Notes: a model not told the origin generated them from the letters alone. 64,000 nucleotides of DNA from Symbiodinium microadriaticum (GCA_001939145.1 LSRX01000700.1:13015-77014); one strand, 5' to 3'; shown: positions 41,105 to 50,044, numbered from the stretch's first letter. Numbers and translations are program-made.

Positions 41105-41228
41105 CCTAAGCCCTATAAACCCTAAATACTAAAACCCTAAAACCCTAAACCCTCAAACCCTAAACCCTAAACCCAAAAAACCCTAAACCCTAAAACCCTA
41201 AAAGGCCCTAAAACCCTAAACCCCTAAA
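41105..41228 (-). repeat. Telomere-like CCCTAAA block
   Basis: CCCTAAA and CCCTAAAA copies up to the next coding-like segment. Confidence 0.9.
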
Positions 41229-41229
41229 C

Positions 41230-41533
41230 GTGACCTGCCAGGACAAGACCCGCAGACCCAGTTCTGCGACTCGTCCATCGAGGAAGCTGCTGGGCGCTGC
41301 GCTGTCTCGGGGCATTGCCCTCGGTGTGGTGCGTACTGTGTCCGGCCCCATCAGCAAGAAGCTGATGTTCATTACGGTTGATGATATAAACCCTGCATGC
41401 CCTAAACTATGGGAATTATGATATATTCCTTATTATGGGTAATGCAGGATATATATATATATATATCATCATCAACCGTAGTGTTGGCCAGACGGTCCAA
41501 ATTTCTGTGGATCCTGGAAACGAAAGATCCTAA
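41230..41533 (+). CDS. Coding-like exon interrupted by a MITE
   Basis: The left part (41230-41372) reads PSSATRPSRKLLGAALSRGI then ALGVVRTVSGPISKKLMF, a basic segment plus a small-residue hydrophobic stretch. A family A hairpin sits at 41373-41480. Removing it and one TA joins the frame to SVGQTVQISVDPGNERS and a TAA at 41531-41533. The unspliced frame stops inside the hairpin after VDDINP. No family recognised. Confidence 0.4.
41373..41480. mobile_element. MITE family A inside coding-like sequence
   Basis: TACGGTTGATGATATAAACC at the left, TATATCATCATCAACCGTA at the right. Both outer ends are of the CGGTTG type; a TA array expands the right arm. Confidence 0.9.
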
Positions 41534-41729
41534 GTCCCTAAAACCCAAAGATCCGTAGACCTCAGAACGCCCAAACCCCAACGCCCAACACAAACCTAAA
41601 GTCCGAACCCAGGGTTTAGGGCCGCCCCCCCCAATTCCCCCACACCTTCCCGTCCCCCCCTCTGGAAAAAAAAAGACACACTAACCCCTAAACTCCCAAA
41701 TGCCCGGTCCTCACCGAAGCCAAGGAGCT

Positions 41730-42080
41730 GAGCCAGATCCTGTTAGGTTTTAGGGTTTAGGAGGTTGTTTAGGGCTGTCGGTTGTGAGGGGTTTAGTGTC
41801 CGTCAAGGGTTCCAGCAACATAAGGGTTCTATGAGGTACCATAGGGGCTTTGGGGTTTTGGGTTCGGGGCTGTCGGCCTAGCATTCAGGGTTTAGAGGTC
41901 TTGGTTTTAAGGGCTTTGGGGCCTCCGGTTTCAGGATCCCTTGCAGAGGGGCTGATTAAAACAAACTCGCCTTGATGTTAATGGCCGCCTTTGAGGGGTT
42001 TTGATAAGGGCTACTCATGAGTTTGCGGCTTTTAGGTTTGGTTTGATTTGATTGCTTGTTAGGGCTCAGCGTTCGTAAGG
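41730..42080 (+). repeat. Scattered TTTAGGG-type motifs
   Basis: Degenerate TTTAGGG, TTCAGGG and TTTGGGG motifs in otherwise unremarkable sequence. Confidence 0.5.
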
Positions 42081-42389
42081 TTTAGGACTGAGGGTGAAAA
42101 CTCAAGCCCTCTGCACCCCGAGCCCCTAAACCCGAAAACACACACCCCAAAAACGACACGCCTCAAACCGTAAACAATGAACCGCCGAAACCCCAAGAAA
42201 GGACCCCTAAACCATAAACCCTAAAACCCTGTGCTTGGAGAAAAGTGTGAGCGCGTCGTCAAGACACTGGCAGCACCGGAAAAACTCTAACAACCCTAAA
42301 CCCTAAACTGACTCAAAATCATAAAACAGAGCAGGTCATGGGGCTTAAACCCTAACCCCCCCGGCACACACGCACACACACCCACCCTA

Positions 42390-42650
42390 AACAACAGATA
42401 CTATGATAACCATGAGTACTGATGATCATAACACTTGTCATACTAGCAAAAAAGAAAATGATGTAAAATAAGAACAGAGGATATTGATCTGCAAAATTAA
42501 CAAATCAAGAAGAACACAAAAAATAGATCTAACAGTAACTAACTTACAATGAGAATAATAATCGTAACAGTCGTACTGGTATTAAGACTTAATAAGAACT
42601 ATTCTCTGATTGTTTATGATAAATGTTTTAATTGTCGTGATTATGAACCC
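42390..42650. other. AT-rich island
   Basis: About 260 bp with far lower GC than its surroundings, rich in ATAATAA, AACAAATC and TGATAA words. No frame or telomere-like motif. Could be an organelle-derived insertion or a decayed simple repeat. Confidence 0.5.
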
Positions 42651-42799
42651 CATACCTTCGGAAGTCCGGCTTGATTGGCGGTCTCCCCGAAACCCTAAAC
42701 CCCGCCTTCGTCGGCTGTGGCAGCAAGGATGGCTGCAATCCCGAGACCTCATCTTTGGGGTGGATCGAAGTACGGGCCCCTTATTGCCGCCTTGCTTAA

Positions 42800-42870
42800 C
42801 GTTATATATATATATATGTATGTATAAATAATATTATCTATAGAGAGAGAGAGAGAGAGGGAGAGAGATA
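42800..42870. repeat. TA and GA microsatellites
   Basis: (TA)n then (GA)n. Confidence 0.9.
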
Positions 42871-42999
42871 GTTAGAATTTGTAGAGCTTTAAGCGTAAAG
42901 CGTGAGGGCTCTGAAGGGCTTGAGATCAAGACTCGGGAGAAATTGTGTTTGCCCTCCAAGCTGTGGGACAGGCCAGCTCTTGCCTTTTGCAAAGGGGGC

Positions 43000-43052
43000 T
43001 TAAGGTTTAGGGTTTAGGGATTTAGAAGGGTTCAGGGTTTAGGGTTTAGGGT
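43000..43052 (+). repeat. Telomere-like TTTAGGG block
   Basis: TTTAGGG copies. Confidence 0.85.
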
Positions 43053-43191
43053 TACACAAGGGTCCAGGGCTTAGCTTTCTAAGGGCGTTTACAAGGCTTA
43101 GGACCAGTGAGCAAGAGTCTCCCCCATAGTAACTCGGACCCCCTTACAGTTCCTATGCGTTTCTGTACGTTCTTATATGGTGCTTGAGGGA

Positions 43192-43228
43192 TTAAACCCT
43201 AAACCCTAAACCCTAAAATTAGGGTTTA
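43192..43228. repeat. Fold-back telomere-like junction
   Basis: Three CCCTAAA copies, AATT, then AGGGTTTAGGGG. Confidence 0.9.
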
Positions 43229-43316
43229 GGGGCGGCGCTGTTGTCTTGTTGAGGGCTCCTTCGAGCTGCGGGGGGGTTCGGTTGCTCAAAACCTCACTGG
43301 AAGCCGCCAACTTCCG
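43229..43316 (-). CDS. Unrecognised candidate exon
   Basis: Reads RKLAASSEVLSNRTPPQLEG then ALNKTTAPP, with a TTTAGGG-type block on the right. Coding-like composition; splice borders not resolved. Confidence 0.35.
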
Positions 43317-43751
43317 ATATGTTTAGGGTTTTGGGCTTCCAAACCTGGTCAGCTGGTAAATCCCCATCCGTCGTGTATAGCAACTCAGGGTGTGCATTTT
43401 TAGGATCCTAAATGCATGCCACTGGAATTCAGGATTTCCATGGATTTAGAGGCACCTTTTCGTCGAGTCTTGCTTGAAGGTTGGAGCATCAAGAACGCAA
43501 TTAAATACCAAGAAGTCAAAGCAACACCCCAGGACTGTTAAGGCTAAGGTTTTGTGTTTCGTTTTTTTTGGGGGGTTCTAAGAGCCCCCCAATGCAAGAA
43601 GTGCTTCATAACAGGATCCTGCATGCAGCATGCAAGAAAAGAGGGACCTGATCTCTGAGCCCTATAGAGACCGTGGCGAGCTGCAGGAAAGACGCCCCCT
43701 AAACCCTAAACCTCCCTGGATTGAGGTCCTGTTGCTTTGAGCCCCTTGCAG

Positions 43752-43876
43752 CATTCACGGCCCCGAAGATCATAGAAACGAAGACCACCTCAAAGGACCT
43801 TGGCGGTGGCGTTCTTCATGGGCTTACGGCTTTTGTTAAAGCGAGCTTGAGAGGCCTCGCAGTGCAAGACTGTGGG
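43752..43876 (+). CDS. Unrecognised candidate exon TAPKIIETKTTSKDL
   Basis: Acceptor CCCCTTGCAG at 43751 opens TAPKIIETKTTSKDLGGGVL then HGLTAFVKASLRGLAVQDCG. A GC donor (TGTGGG|GCTTAGGG) fits; otherwise the frame stops at TAG 43880-43882. Convincing coding composition, CCCTAAA on the left and TTTAGGG on the right. No family recognised. Confidence 0.45.
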
Positions 43877-43917
43877 GCTTAGGGGTTTAGGGTTAAGGCT
43901 CTAGGGGCTTAAGGCTT

Positions 43918-44034
43918 TACTGGGGTTCTTGTTAGGGGATTTAAGTTAAGAGGACCATAATAAGGAAACTGCATTTTGCACTTTAGATCCCTATGATGGT
44001 AACTTAAATTAAATCACCTAACAAGAACCCAGTT
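43918..44034. mobile_element. MITE family I
   Basis: TACTGGGGTTCTTGTTAGGG at the left, inverse CACCTAACAAGAACCCAGT at the right. Confidence 0.9.
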
Positions 44035-44049
44035 TAGGGTCTGACCGTG

Positions 44050-44243
44050 AGCATGCGTTACACTGAAGATTGCGAGGGATTTTCCTTGGATGACTTTCAG
44101 AAGGGTGCCTGCAGTGATGTCCGCATCGGCGCTTGCATGTTCCAGCTCTTCTCTACTGCAGGTACCGGTACGAAGAACAACGGAAGGTGGCCGGGATCGT
44201 TAAGTTCAACAGCCCCGACTTCTATCCGGCAACTTTACCTTAA
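44050..44243 (+). CDS. Candidate exon(s) near a strong acceptor
   Basis: 44050-44160 reads RYTEDCEGFSLDDFQKGACS in one frame. The pyrimidine-rich CTCTTCTCTACTGCAG ends at 44161 and opens another frame, YRYEEQRKVAGIVKFNSPDF, to TAA at 44241-44243. The second part is the better exon. No family recognised. Confidence 0.35.
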
Positions 44244-44334
44244 GTTGAGGCATTCTCTGGACCCAAAACCCTAATTCCGAAGCTCCATTTATGAACCTAA
44301 GTGGCTCTAAACCCTGAACCCTAAACCCGAATCT

Positions 44335-44420
44335 AGACGATCTTGAGTTGCCTAAAACCCTAAACCCTGAACCCTAAACCCTAAACCCTAAAACTCTAAA
44401 CCCTAAACCCTGAACCCCTA
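44335..44420 (-). repeat. Telomere-like CCCTAAA block
   Basis: CCCTAAA/CCCTGAA copies. Confidence 0.9.
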
Positions 44421-44445
44421 GAGCTGCACTGCCTAAAGGCTCAGC

Positions 44446-44525
44446 CCGGGACACGTGGTCCTGCCACTCGCCGCCGTTCAGTCGGACAAGGTCTCCGAGG
44501 ATGATGTCAATGAGGTACACAAAAC
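44446..44525 (-). CDS. Well-bounded unrecognised exon FVYLIDIILGDLV
   Basis: Acceptor CTGAAG|G and GC donor TCCCGG|GCTGAG bound 26 codons: FVYLIDIILGDLVRLNGGEW then QDHVSR. The island has CCCTAAA on the left and TTTAGGG on the right, the RPL23A pattern. GDLVRL faintly recalls the GDIVxL element of P-type ATPase actuator domains, which is too weak to name the gene. The plus strand is also open (QSDKVSEDDVNE, ending GAG|GTACAC). Confidence 0.4.
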
Positions 44526-44527
44526 CT

Positions 44528-44580
44528 TCAGGGTTTAGGTTTAGGGTTTAGGGTTTAGGGTTTAGGGTTTGAGGTGTAGG
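44528..44580 (+). repeat. Telomere-like TTTAGGG block
   Basis: Five TTTAGGG copies. Confidence 0.9.
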
Positions 44581-44684
44581 CCAAAAGTATGCAAGGGTGC
44601 GCTCCAGAATTGTTTAGGGTTTGGGAGTTTGGGAGTACACCTACAGTTCCGACTGGCCAATATCCAAGTGCCCTTATCGGTAAA

Positions 44685-44765
44685 CCCTACACCGCTAAAC
44701 TCTAAACCCAAAACCCCTACACCCCCTAAATCCCTAAACCCCTGCTCCCTAAACCCTCAATCCTG
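44685..44765 (-). repeat. Telomere-like CCCTAAA block
   Basis: CCCTAAA, CCCCTAC and CCCTAAAT variants. Confidence 0.8.
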
Positions 44766-45253
44766 TAGGTAGCTAATCGTCTTATCCTGGCAGTGGCTTT
44801 CAGTCCTGCAAACGACTGGGTCAACACCTGCTCTTGCCGCTACATCAATTGCCAGGTCTACTCCTGCACTTACGGCTGCTTTAGGGACTGAGGCTTTAGG
44901 GCTGTAGGGTTTTGGGGTTTGGGGGTTCAGAGCTTAGGGTTTTGAGGGTATGGGGCGGTCTTCTATCCCGTGCTCCTGACCTAGACCATGTGCAGTGTCT
45001 GTGTCTGTGCAGTCCTTCACTGCCTGCGGTGGCATGGACTAGCTAGCACTCCTCTGTCTTTATTATTTTCCCAGCTCAACCCTGAGCCTCAAACCCCAAC
45101 CCATGCGCAAGGAGACAATGATAGTAATACGAGCATGCACGTGACAAGCTGGTACTGGCACTGGTAACAACAGCAGTTCATGCAACCGGCGAAGATTCTG
45201 TTCCTGCTATCTGATCGTTGCTATCGCGCATTCCACGTTGTGTCTAGCACCAT

Positions 45254-45277
45254 CACTATCACTATCATCATCACCAA

Positions 45278-45321
<44 letters not shown>

Positions 45322-45437
45322 CCATCACCATCACCATCACCATCACCATCACCATCACCATTCATCATCATCACCATCATCATCATCACTATCATTACCA
45401 TCATCATTATTATTATTATTATTTTCATCATCATCCC
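45254..45437 (+). repeat. ATC/ACC trinucleotide array
   Basis: (CAT)n and (CACCAT)n runs. The long Ile, Ser, His and Asp frames are artefacts of this array. Confidence 0.95.
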
Positions 45438-45636
45438 TTCACCATCTGCATCAACATCATCGTGTCTGCTGATGTCCATTAGGTTGCTCGCTTTTCGTGG
45501 GATATCGTCACCCACCTCTAAACCTGTACTTCTTCAGCATCATATCCCTCTTCTTGTTCTTGGTGTAAGAAAAAGCTGCGAAACCGATCTATATCAATGC
45601 CAGAAATGACGGACTCCAAGATAAACCCCAGTGCGT

Positions 45637-45664
45637 GTGTGTGTATATGTATATGTGTATATAT

Positions 45665-45716
<52 letters not shown>
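45637..45716. repeat. TG/TA microsatellite
   Basis: (TG)n and (TA)n. Confidence 0.95.
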
Positions 45717-45718
<2 letters not shown>

Positions 45719-46046
45719 CCCCTGCAATCTGGTTCCCCCCTCCGAAAGGAAAACCGAAAAAATGAGCGCAAGAAAACCAAGAGATAAATGCTGCATCCTC
45801 GGGCCGTCGCTCAAAGTTCCAAGCTTTACGCGAGCCCCTCTAACTACAGCTGCCTAGCTTACCTTGGTGAAATAATGGCCCCACAACTTCCCTGCTGTAT
45901 GATTGCCTTCAAAAGCATCAGTTACTCCAACGAACCCTTACTATTTATAGCAGAACTTATAGGAGCTGGGATCATTGTGAAAAGTTCAATCTAGGTGATC
46001 GATTAGAGCCTACACCCTCGACTCCGCCCCGAATCGAAGCTTCCTG

Positions 46047-46178
46047 ATGGGTCTTCTTGGGGCAGTTCGAACCCTATCGAAACGCTACGGGCCCACAGGC
46101 AATACATTGGTTCATTGGAATATCCGTGACAGGTCGCCGATAAGTGTGTGGACAGCACCGGAAATGGCATGGACCTGA
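46047..46178 (+). CDS. Short unrecognised ORF
   Basis: 43 residues from an ATG: MGLLGAVRTLSKRYGPTGNT then LVHWNIRDRSPISVWTAP. Coding-like; no family or splice partner found. Confidence 0.3.
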   Translation: MGLLGAVRTLSKRYGPTGNTLVHWNIRDRSPISVWTAPEMAWT

Positions 46179-46202
46179 CCAGCGCCGGTGCTTCAAACCA
46201 AA

Positions 46203-46229
46203 TTAGGGGTTTAGGGTTTAGGGTTTAGG
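46203..46229 (+). repeat. Telomere-like TTTAGGG block
   Basis: Three TTTAGGG copies; TAA of the adjacent minus exon falls in this edge. Confidence 0.85.
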
Positions 46230-46360
46230 GACATTTGCAGAGTCCACACAGTGCGAAGGGAATCCAACACGCAACGCTTTTTCTTGGGAGGGTTTCACGC
46301 ACAAAAAAGCCCAAAATAGCCCAGCCCCATGAGCCATAAAGGGAAAGCTGGGTGGGCTCC
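46225..46360 (-). CDS. Unrecognised candidate terminal exon, hydrophobic
   Basis: Acceptor GAATCAG|G at 46361, then 44 codons to TAA: EPTQLSLYGSWGWAILGFFV, then RETLPRKSVACWIPFALCGL, then CKCP. Two hydrophobic stretches and Cys residues suggest a membrane or secreted tail. May be the last exon of the gene at 46495-46649, though the phases do not match directly. Confidence 0.4.
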
Positions 46361-46494
46361 CTGATTCTATGGTATGCCGAAGAGGGGCAGGGCTTGAGAT
46401 AGGGTTCAGGGTTTAGGTATGTTGGAAGTGCCGCTTCCACGTACAGTAATGTATGTCGCTTTTTGGCCTGGGGCTTTGGGGCTAAACCCTAAAC

Positions 46495-46555
46495 TTGAAG
46501 GCATTCGTCATCAGTCCTAGATGCTTTCGCTATATACTTCCACGCCTCCTGGGCC
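46495..46555 (-). CDS. Candidate exon AQEAWKYIAKASRTDDECLQ
   Basis: Acceptor TTCTCAG|G and GT donor CAA|GTTTAG bound 20 codons plus one leading base. It joins in frame to the exon at 46608-46649. Helical, HEAT-like style, family not known. Confidence 0.45.
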
Positions 46556-46607
46556 CTGAGAACCCTAAACCCGAAGCGCTGAACCCTAAAGCCCTGAAAC
46601 GAACTGC

Positions 46608-46649
46608 ACCGCCACTTGGGGCTGGAGGGCCTGGATAAGCTTAACCAGG
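46608..46649 (-). CDS. Candidate exon LVKLIQALQPQVA
   Basis: Acceptor CTGAAG and GC donor GT|GCAGTT leave GT, which the next exon completes to Val. Joined residues: LVKLIQALQPQVAV then AQEAWKYIAK. Flanked by TTTAGGG on the right. An upstream candidate, DSTVGLLGWKK ending AAG|GTGTTT, lies at about 46728-46764. Confidence 0.4.
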
Positions 46650-46671
46650 CTTCAGAACATCGCATCGTATA

Positions 46672-46710
46672 CGGTTTAGGGTTTAGGGTTGAGGGTTGAG
46701 GGTTTGGGTT
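46672..46710 (+). repeat. Telomere-like TTTAGGG block
   Basis: TTTAGGG and TTGAGGG copies. Confidence 0.85.
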
Positions 46711-46992
46711 TATGGTTTTTGTAAACACCTTTTTCCACCCCAGCAATCCGACAGTAGAATCCACTCAGTGTGGAAGGTGTGTAAACCGGGACACAAGGAC
46801 CCCAAAACAAACAGCGCACTCACTCAGTCAAGCATCACCACTTCGTCATCACTCTAATGGGCTGTGGCATCACGACTGCGGTTTATGGTTTAGGGTTTAG
46901 GGCTCTCAGGGCTTAGGTTTAGGGTTTATGGAATAATGAGGAACCCCAAGATTTAGGCTTCTATATGAGTCAGTGATACAACTCCAGCTGGT

Positions 46993-47118
46993 CTAGCTCG
47001 ACCTCCTCGGTTCCTGCGAGGCACTACTTATAGAGAACAGCGGTAGAGGTTGACGAGCATCCCTGCATGGCATGGCCCATGACTTGCCCAGTAGCCTCTT
47101 GGTGGCTGGAGCGGCCTC
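46993..47118 (-). CDS. Unrecognised candidate terminal exon
   Basis: Acceptor GGCTCAG|G opens 41 codons to TAG: EAAPATKRLLGKSWAMPCRD then ARQPLPLFSISSASQEP. Coding-like, unnamed. Confidence 0.35.
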   Translation of the reverse strand, partial: EAAPATKRLLGKSWAMPCRDARQPLPLFSISSASQEPRRSS

Positions 47119-47139
47119 CTGAGCCTGTCCCGAACCCTA

Positions 47140-47192
47140 ACCTAGACCCTATACCCTCAAACCCTAAACCCTAAACCCTATATCCTAAACCC
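47140..47192 (-). repeat. Telomere-like CCCTAAA block
   Basis: CCCTAAA/CCCTATA copies; ends CCCCTCAAG, the acceptor of the next exon. Confidence 0.85.
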
Positions 47193-47198
47193 CTCAAG

Positions 47199-47584
47199 GA
47201 ACCCTTGAGAGTGCACCGAAAGTCGAAGCTGGATGCCTCCAGGCGCGCGCATCGAAGTTCTGTGCCGAGACGCCTCTTGCTTCACTGGACTGGCAAAGCG
47301 GCGGTGTCGCCCGCTGTTGCTGAGTCTGCGCAGTTTAAATCCATGGGCTCTGCAAATATCCATAGGCCCCTAAGCAGTTCCTTGTTATGATTTATAATTA
47401 TTTAGAATCTATAAGGTAATCCCACAAAGGAACTACTTAGGGGCCTATGGGTAGCGAGCACGAGATCAAGGTCGGCGCTTTAGCGGGTCAAAGACGCCAA
47501 GCTAAAGCTGTCATCGAGCCATGCTTCAGAGGTTCCGGCTCGAGTGAAAGCACCGAGGCGCGGCAAGACTCGGCGAGACTTTAA
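47199..47584 (+). CDS. Coding-like exon split by a family B MITE
   Basis: Acceptor CCTCAAG|G opens EPLRVHRKSKLDASRRAHRS and continues to AQFKSMGSAN at 47356. The hairpin occupies 47357-47453. Removing 95 bp and keeping one TA joins the frame exactly to SEHEIKVGALAGQRRQAKAV and on to TAA at 47582-47584. The element length is not a multiple of three, so unspliced mRNA would be broken. Family unknown. A competing frame on the left half (ESAPKVEAGCLQARASKFCA) also looks coding. Confidence 0.45.
47357..47453. mobile_element. MITE family B inside coding-like sequence
   Basis: TATCCATAGGCCCCTAAGCA at the left, inverse TACTTAGGGGCCTATGGGTA at the right; TA on both sides. Confidence 0.95.
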
Positions 47585-48351
47585 TTTATTCTCTTGTAAT
47601 CATCTGTTGCTGCTGATAGTTCTGAGTCCCCGTCAACGAACCCAGCTAAGATTCCCCTCAATGATGTGGTTGATCAGGCTGTCAAAAGGGCATAAATGGG
47701 TTTAGTCAAGGTGTCGGAAGGCCTTGGCAGGAATATACCTACAAATATAATGGGGACCCTCTACAAGCAAACGAAGCATCCATGAGTAACAACCCTGTGA
47801 GATAAATATGTGAGCATCGCGTCCGCGGTTCCAATACAAGTTTTGGGCTTTCTAATACAGTAATTATGGGGGCCCTTATTGATTATTGGGATGTCTGATT
47901 ATGAGAATGGCGCCCCTTAACAGGGACCCTGATTCCCAGAATCCCCGGCCACCACACCCTCAACTCCCTCATCTCCTACTTTCAGGGCCCCCATCCCCCA
48001 CCACCCCCAAAAAGCTTAGGGGTTAGGGAATTTAGACGCCCACCCTTCCCCCCAAAACGAACCCTCAACACGTATCCAAACTTTGAGCCTAAACCCCAGT
48101 ACAAGGAATACCCGAAAATAGATGGACTCTGGACGCCCAGGCGTGCATGGAATCCGCCCGGGTCCACATTCGACGGAACCTTTGCGTCAGGTGCATTTCG
48201 GTTTAGGGTTTAGGTATAGCGCTTCAAGCTTAGAAGTTGCAGGGTTTCGAGGGTCTGGATAATGGTTTAGGGTTTAGGGTTTAAGAGTTATAGACTATAG
48301 TTATAGACTATAGACTATACGTCCATAAAGCCGCTACAATGAAAACCCTAA

Positions 48352-48470
48352 ACCCTAAACCGACTCTACAGGTTTTTGAGGCTTTCTGGGCTTTGTAGGT
48401 CCCATGAGTCTTATCGGGTTTTATATGGCTTCCACTGACCCCAGCTTGATTGGGGGCTAGGTGGCTTAAA
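48352..48470 (-). CDS. Weak candidate exon
   Basis: Reads HLAPNQAGVSGSHIKPDKTH then GTYKAQKASKTCRV, ending at GTCG|GTTTAG. Unnamed. Confidence 0.25.
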
Positions 48471-48566
48471 CATACGATGTATGCTAAAGGGCACGACACT
48501 ACTAATGGATGTGAAAATAATAAAAATAATAACGCGAATATCAAGATATTAGTGTGAATATACATA

Positions 48567-49037
48567 TTAATATCTATATGAATATTCATATGGATAATAA
48601 GCAGAAAATAGAAGGACAACAACAACAAAGCTGTTTGCTTTAAGGCAAAATGCTGAATTGAGGGCAGTTGGGCTCTCTGGTTGCTGGGTTTGTGGTCTTA
48701 TCAGATTTGTCATGTTGAAGAGAGGGGCCTTAGAAACTAGACGAATGCGGGCGTCCGGGTATGTTACGGTATATGAACTCAGATAGGGAATGGCATTATC
48801 ATTTTTCGGGCCGTCTGTGTTCGGGATTTCGGGGGCCTGGGGTCGGGGATGAAGGCCAAAATTGGAATAAGGGCGCCAAAGGGCTAAAGCCTTTCGCTTG
48901 AATATAGACTTAGGGCTTATTCGTGTTTCTTTGAAAGGTCTGAGCCTAAACCGATTAGGCTTGAGGGTGAGGATGTCCCCGACAACGACGAAACAGCTGC
49001 CGACTACTACTGCTGCTGCTACATGCACTACTGCCAA
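48567..49037 (-). CDS. Hypothetical ORF, 156 codons
   Basis: The open end is a TTG, not ATG, so it is likely exon-bounded. A hydrophobic start (VHVAAAVVVGSCFVVVGDIL) comes from a GCA/GTA-rich stretch. The middle (PYLSSYTVTYPDARIRLVSK) looks coding. A second hydrophobic stretch near the end (FVVVVLLFSAYYPYEYSY) derives from a GTT-rich repeat. No family recognised. Confidence 0.3.
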   Translation of the reverse strand: MAVVHVAAAVVVGSCFVVVGDILTLKPNRFRLRPFKETRISPKSIFKRKALALWRPYSNFGLHPRPQAPEIPNTDGPKNDNAIPYLSSYTVTYPDARIRLVSKAPLFNMTNLIRPQTQQPESPTALNSAFCLKANSFVVVVLLFSAYYPYEYSYRY

Positions 49038-49084
49038 CAGTCATGAATGGGAAAAGAATCCACCGTACTGTAACACTGCTCCAG

Positions 49085-49225
49085 GCTGAAGCTCAGAAGA
49101 AGCCCTGGAAGCCAAAGCATGGCAGCAATGACATGAAGGACCCGGGGACCGGGGACCCATGCGGGGACTGTCCTGGGACCTTCTATGTGCGTAGCCTTGT
49201 TGCGCGACTAAAACGTACGAGGTAA
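49085..49225 (+). CDS. Unrecognised candidate terminal exon
   Basis: Acceptor ACTGCTCCAG|G opens 46 codons to TAA: AEAQKKPWKPKHGSNDMKDP, then GTGDPCGDCPGTFYVRSLVA, then RLKRTR. A CGDC pair could bind metal, but there is no named domain. Family B hairpin starts 15 bp later. Confidence 0.4.
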   Translation, partial: AEAQKKPWKPKHGSNDMKDPGTGDPCGDCPGTFYVRSLVARLKRTR

Positions 49226-49240
49226 TTCAGCTCCAGGAAC

Positions 49241-49336
49241 TACCCATGGGTCCCTAAGCAGTTCCTGTTTATGGCTTATATATAGAATCCTACAAGGTAA
49301 TCCCAAAAAAAGGAACTACTTAGGGGCCTCTGGGTA
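49241..49336. mobile_element. MITE family B
   Basis: TACCCATGGGTCCCTAAGCA at the left, TACTTAGGGGCCTCTGGGTA at the right. Confidence 0.9.
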
Positions 49337-49355
49337 ATTAGTCCTACACAGCCTA

Positions 49356-49446
49356 TGTGGGTATTTCTCTAAATAGGGGTTTCTTTTTTAGGGGCACCCT
49401 GCTAAGAAGGACCCCAAAAGGGGACCCTAATTTAGAGAGCTACCCT
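49356..49446 (+). mobile_element. MITE family E
   Basis: GTGGGTATTTCTCTAAATAG at the left, CCTAATTTAGAGAGCTACCC at the right. Confidence 0.85.
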
Positions 49447-49599
49447 ATACGCTGCATCCCATCCTCTCAACTCTCATCACCCTGAAGATCCCAACTCCTG
49501 AAACCATGACATGGAACGCTCTAAAGCTCTACGCAACTTGGAGAAAGGCCCGTGAAAACCTAACTCCAGACTTCTGACATCTTCAGAGCCCTCGATGTA

Positions 49600-49703
49600 G
49601 GGTAGTTGTCTCAATTAGGGTCCCTTTTAGGATCTTTCCTTTTTATGAGGGTGCCGTACTATTTTGGGGACCTACAAAGGGACCCTAAAAAGAGAACTAC
49701 CCA
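49600..49703 (+). mobile_element. MITE family E
   Basis: GGGTAGTTGTCTCAATTAGG at the left, AAAAAGAGAACTACCCA at the right; core GGTGCCGTACTATTTTGGGG. Confidence 0.9.
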
Positions 49704-49993
49704 TTTAGGGTTTATAAGGTGCAAAGACACATCTGCAGTCGTATAAACCCACATTCACGTTATGCAAACCCTTGAAAGCTCTTTCGAGAGGCTGCGCTGC
49801 AGTATAGACCCTATACCCTCTAAATCCCTGAATCAACGGCGCTATTGAATTAACAGGACCCATGCCAGGTAAACCCCTTCGTCTACTTTGGTTCAACTCA
49901 CAAGAATGTCCTTTTCTGTATCAACACCCAAACAACACCCTGCAGCACCCAAAAAGCTGAAGACCCCAAGCCGAAACCCTGACTCCTACAGTC

Positions 49994-50044
49994 TACCCAT
50001 AGGCCCCCCCAAAAAAAAAAAAAAAAGCAATGGAGACCATAGGT
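49994..50044. mobile_element. Chimeric hairpin end pair (B left, C right)
   Basis: TACCCATAGGCCCCCCC (family B end), a run of A, then CAATGGAGACCATAGGTA (family C end). Confidence 0.75.

Noticed and set aside
45180-45609. 100-123 residue frames rich in Ile, Ser or Asp
   Set aside because: Readings of the CAT/ACC repeat array; no unique flanking coding sequence.
46010-46095. tRNA-like motif (CAGTTCGAACCC)
   Set aside because: No matching A box or cloverleaf stems nearby.
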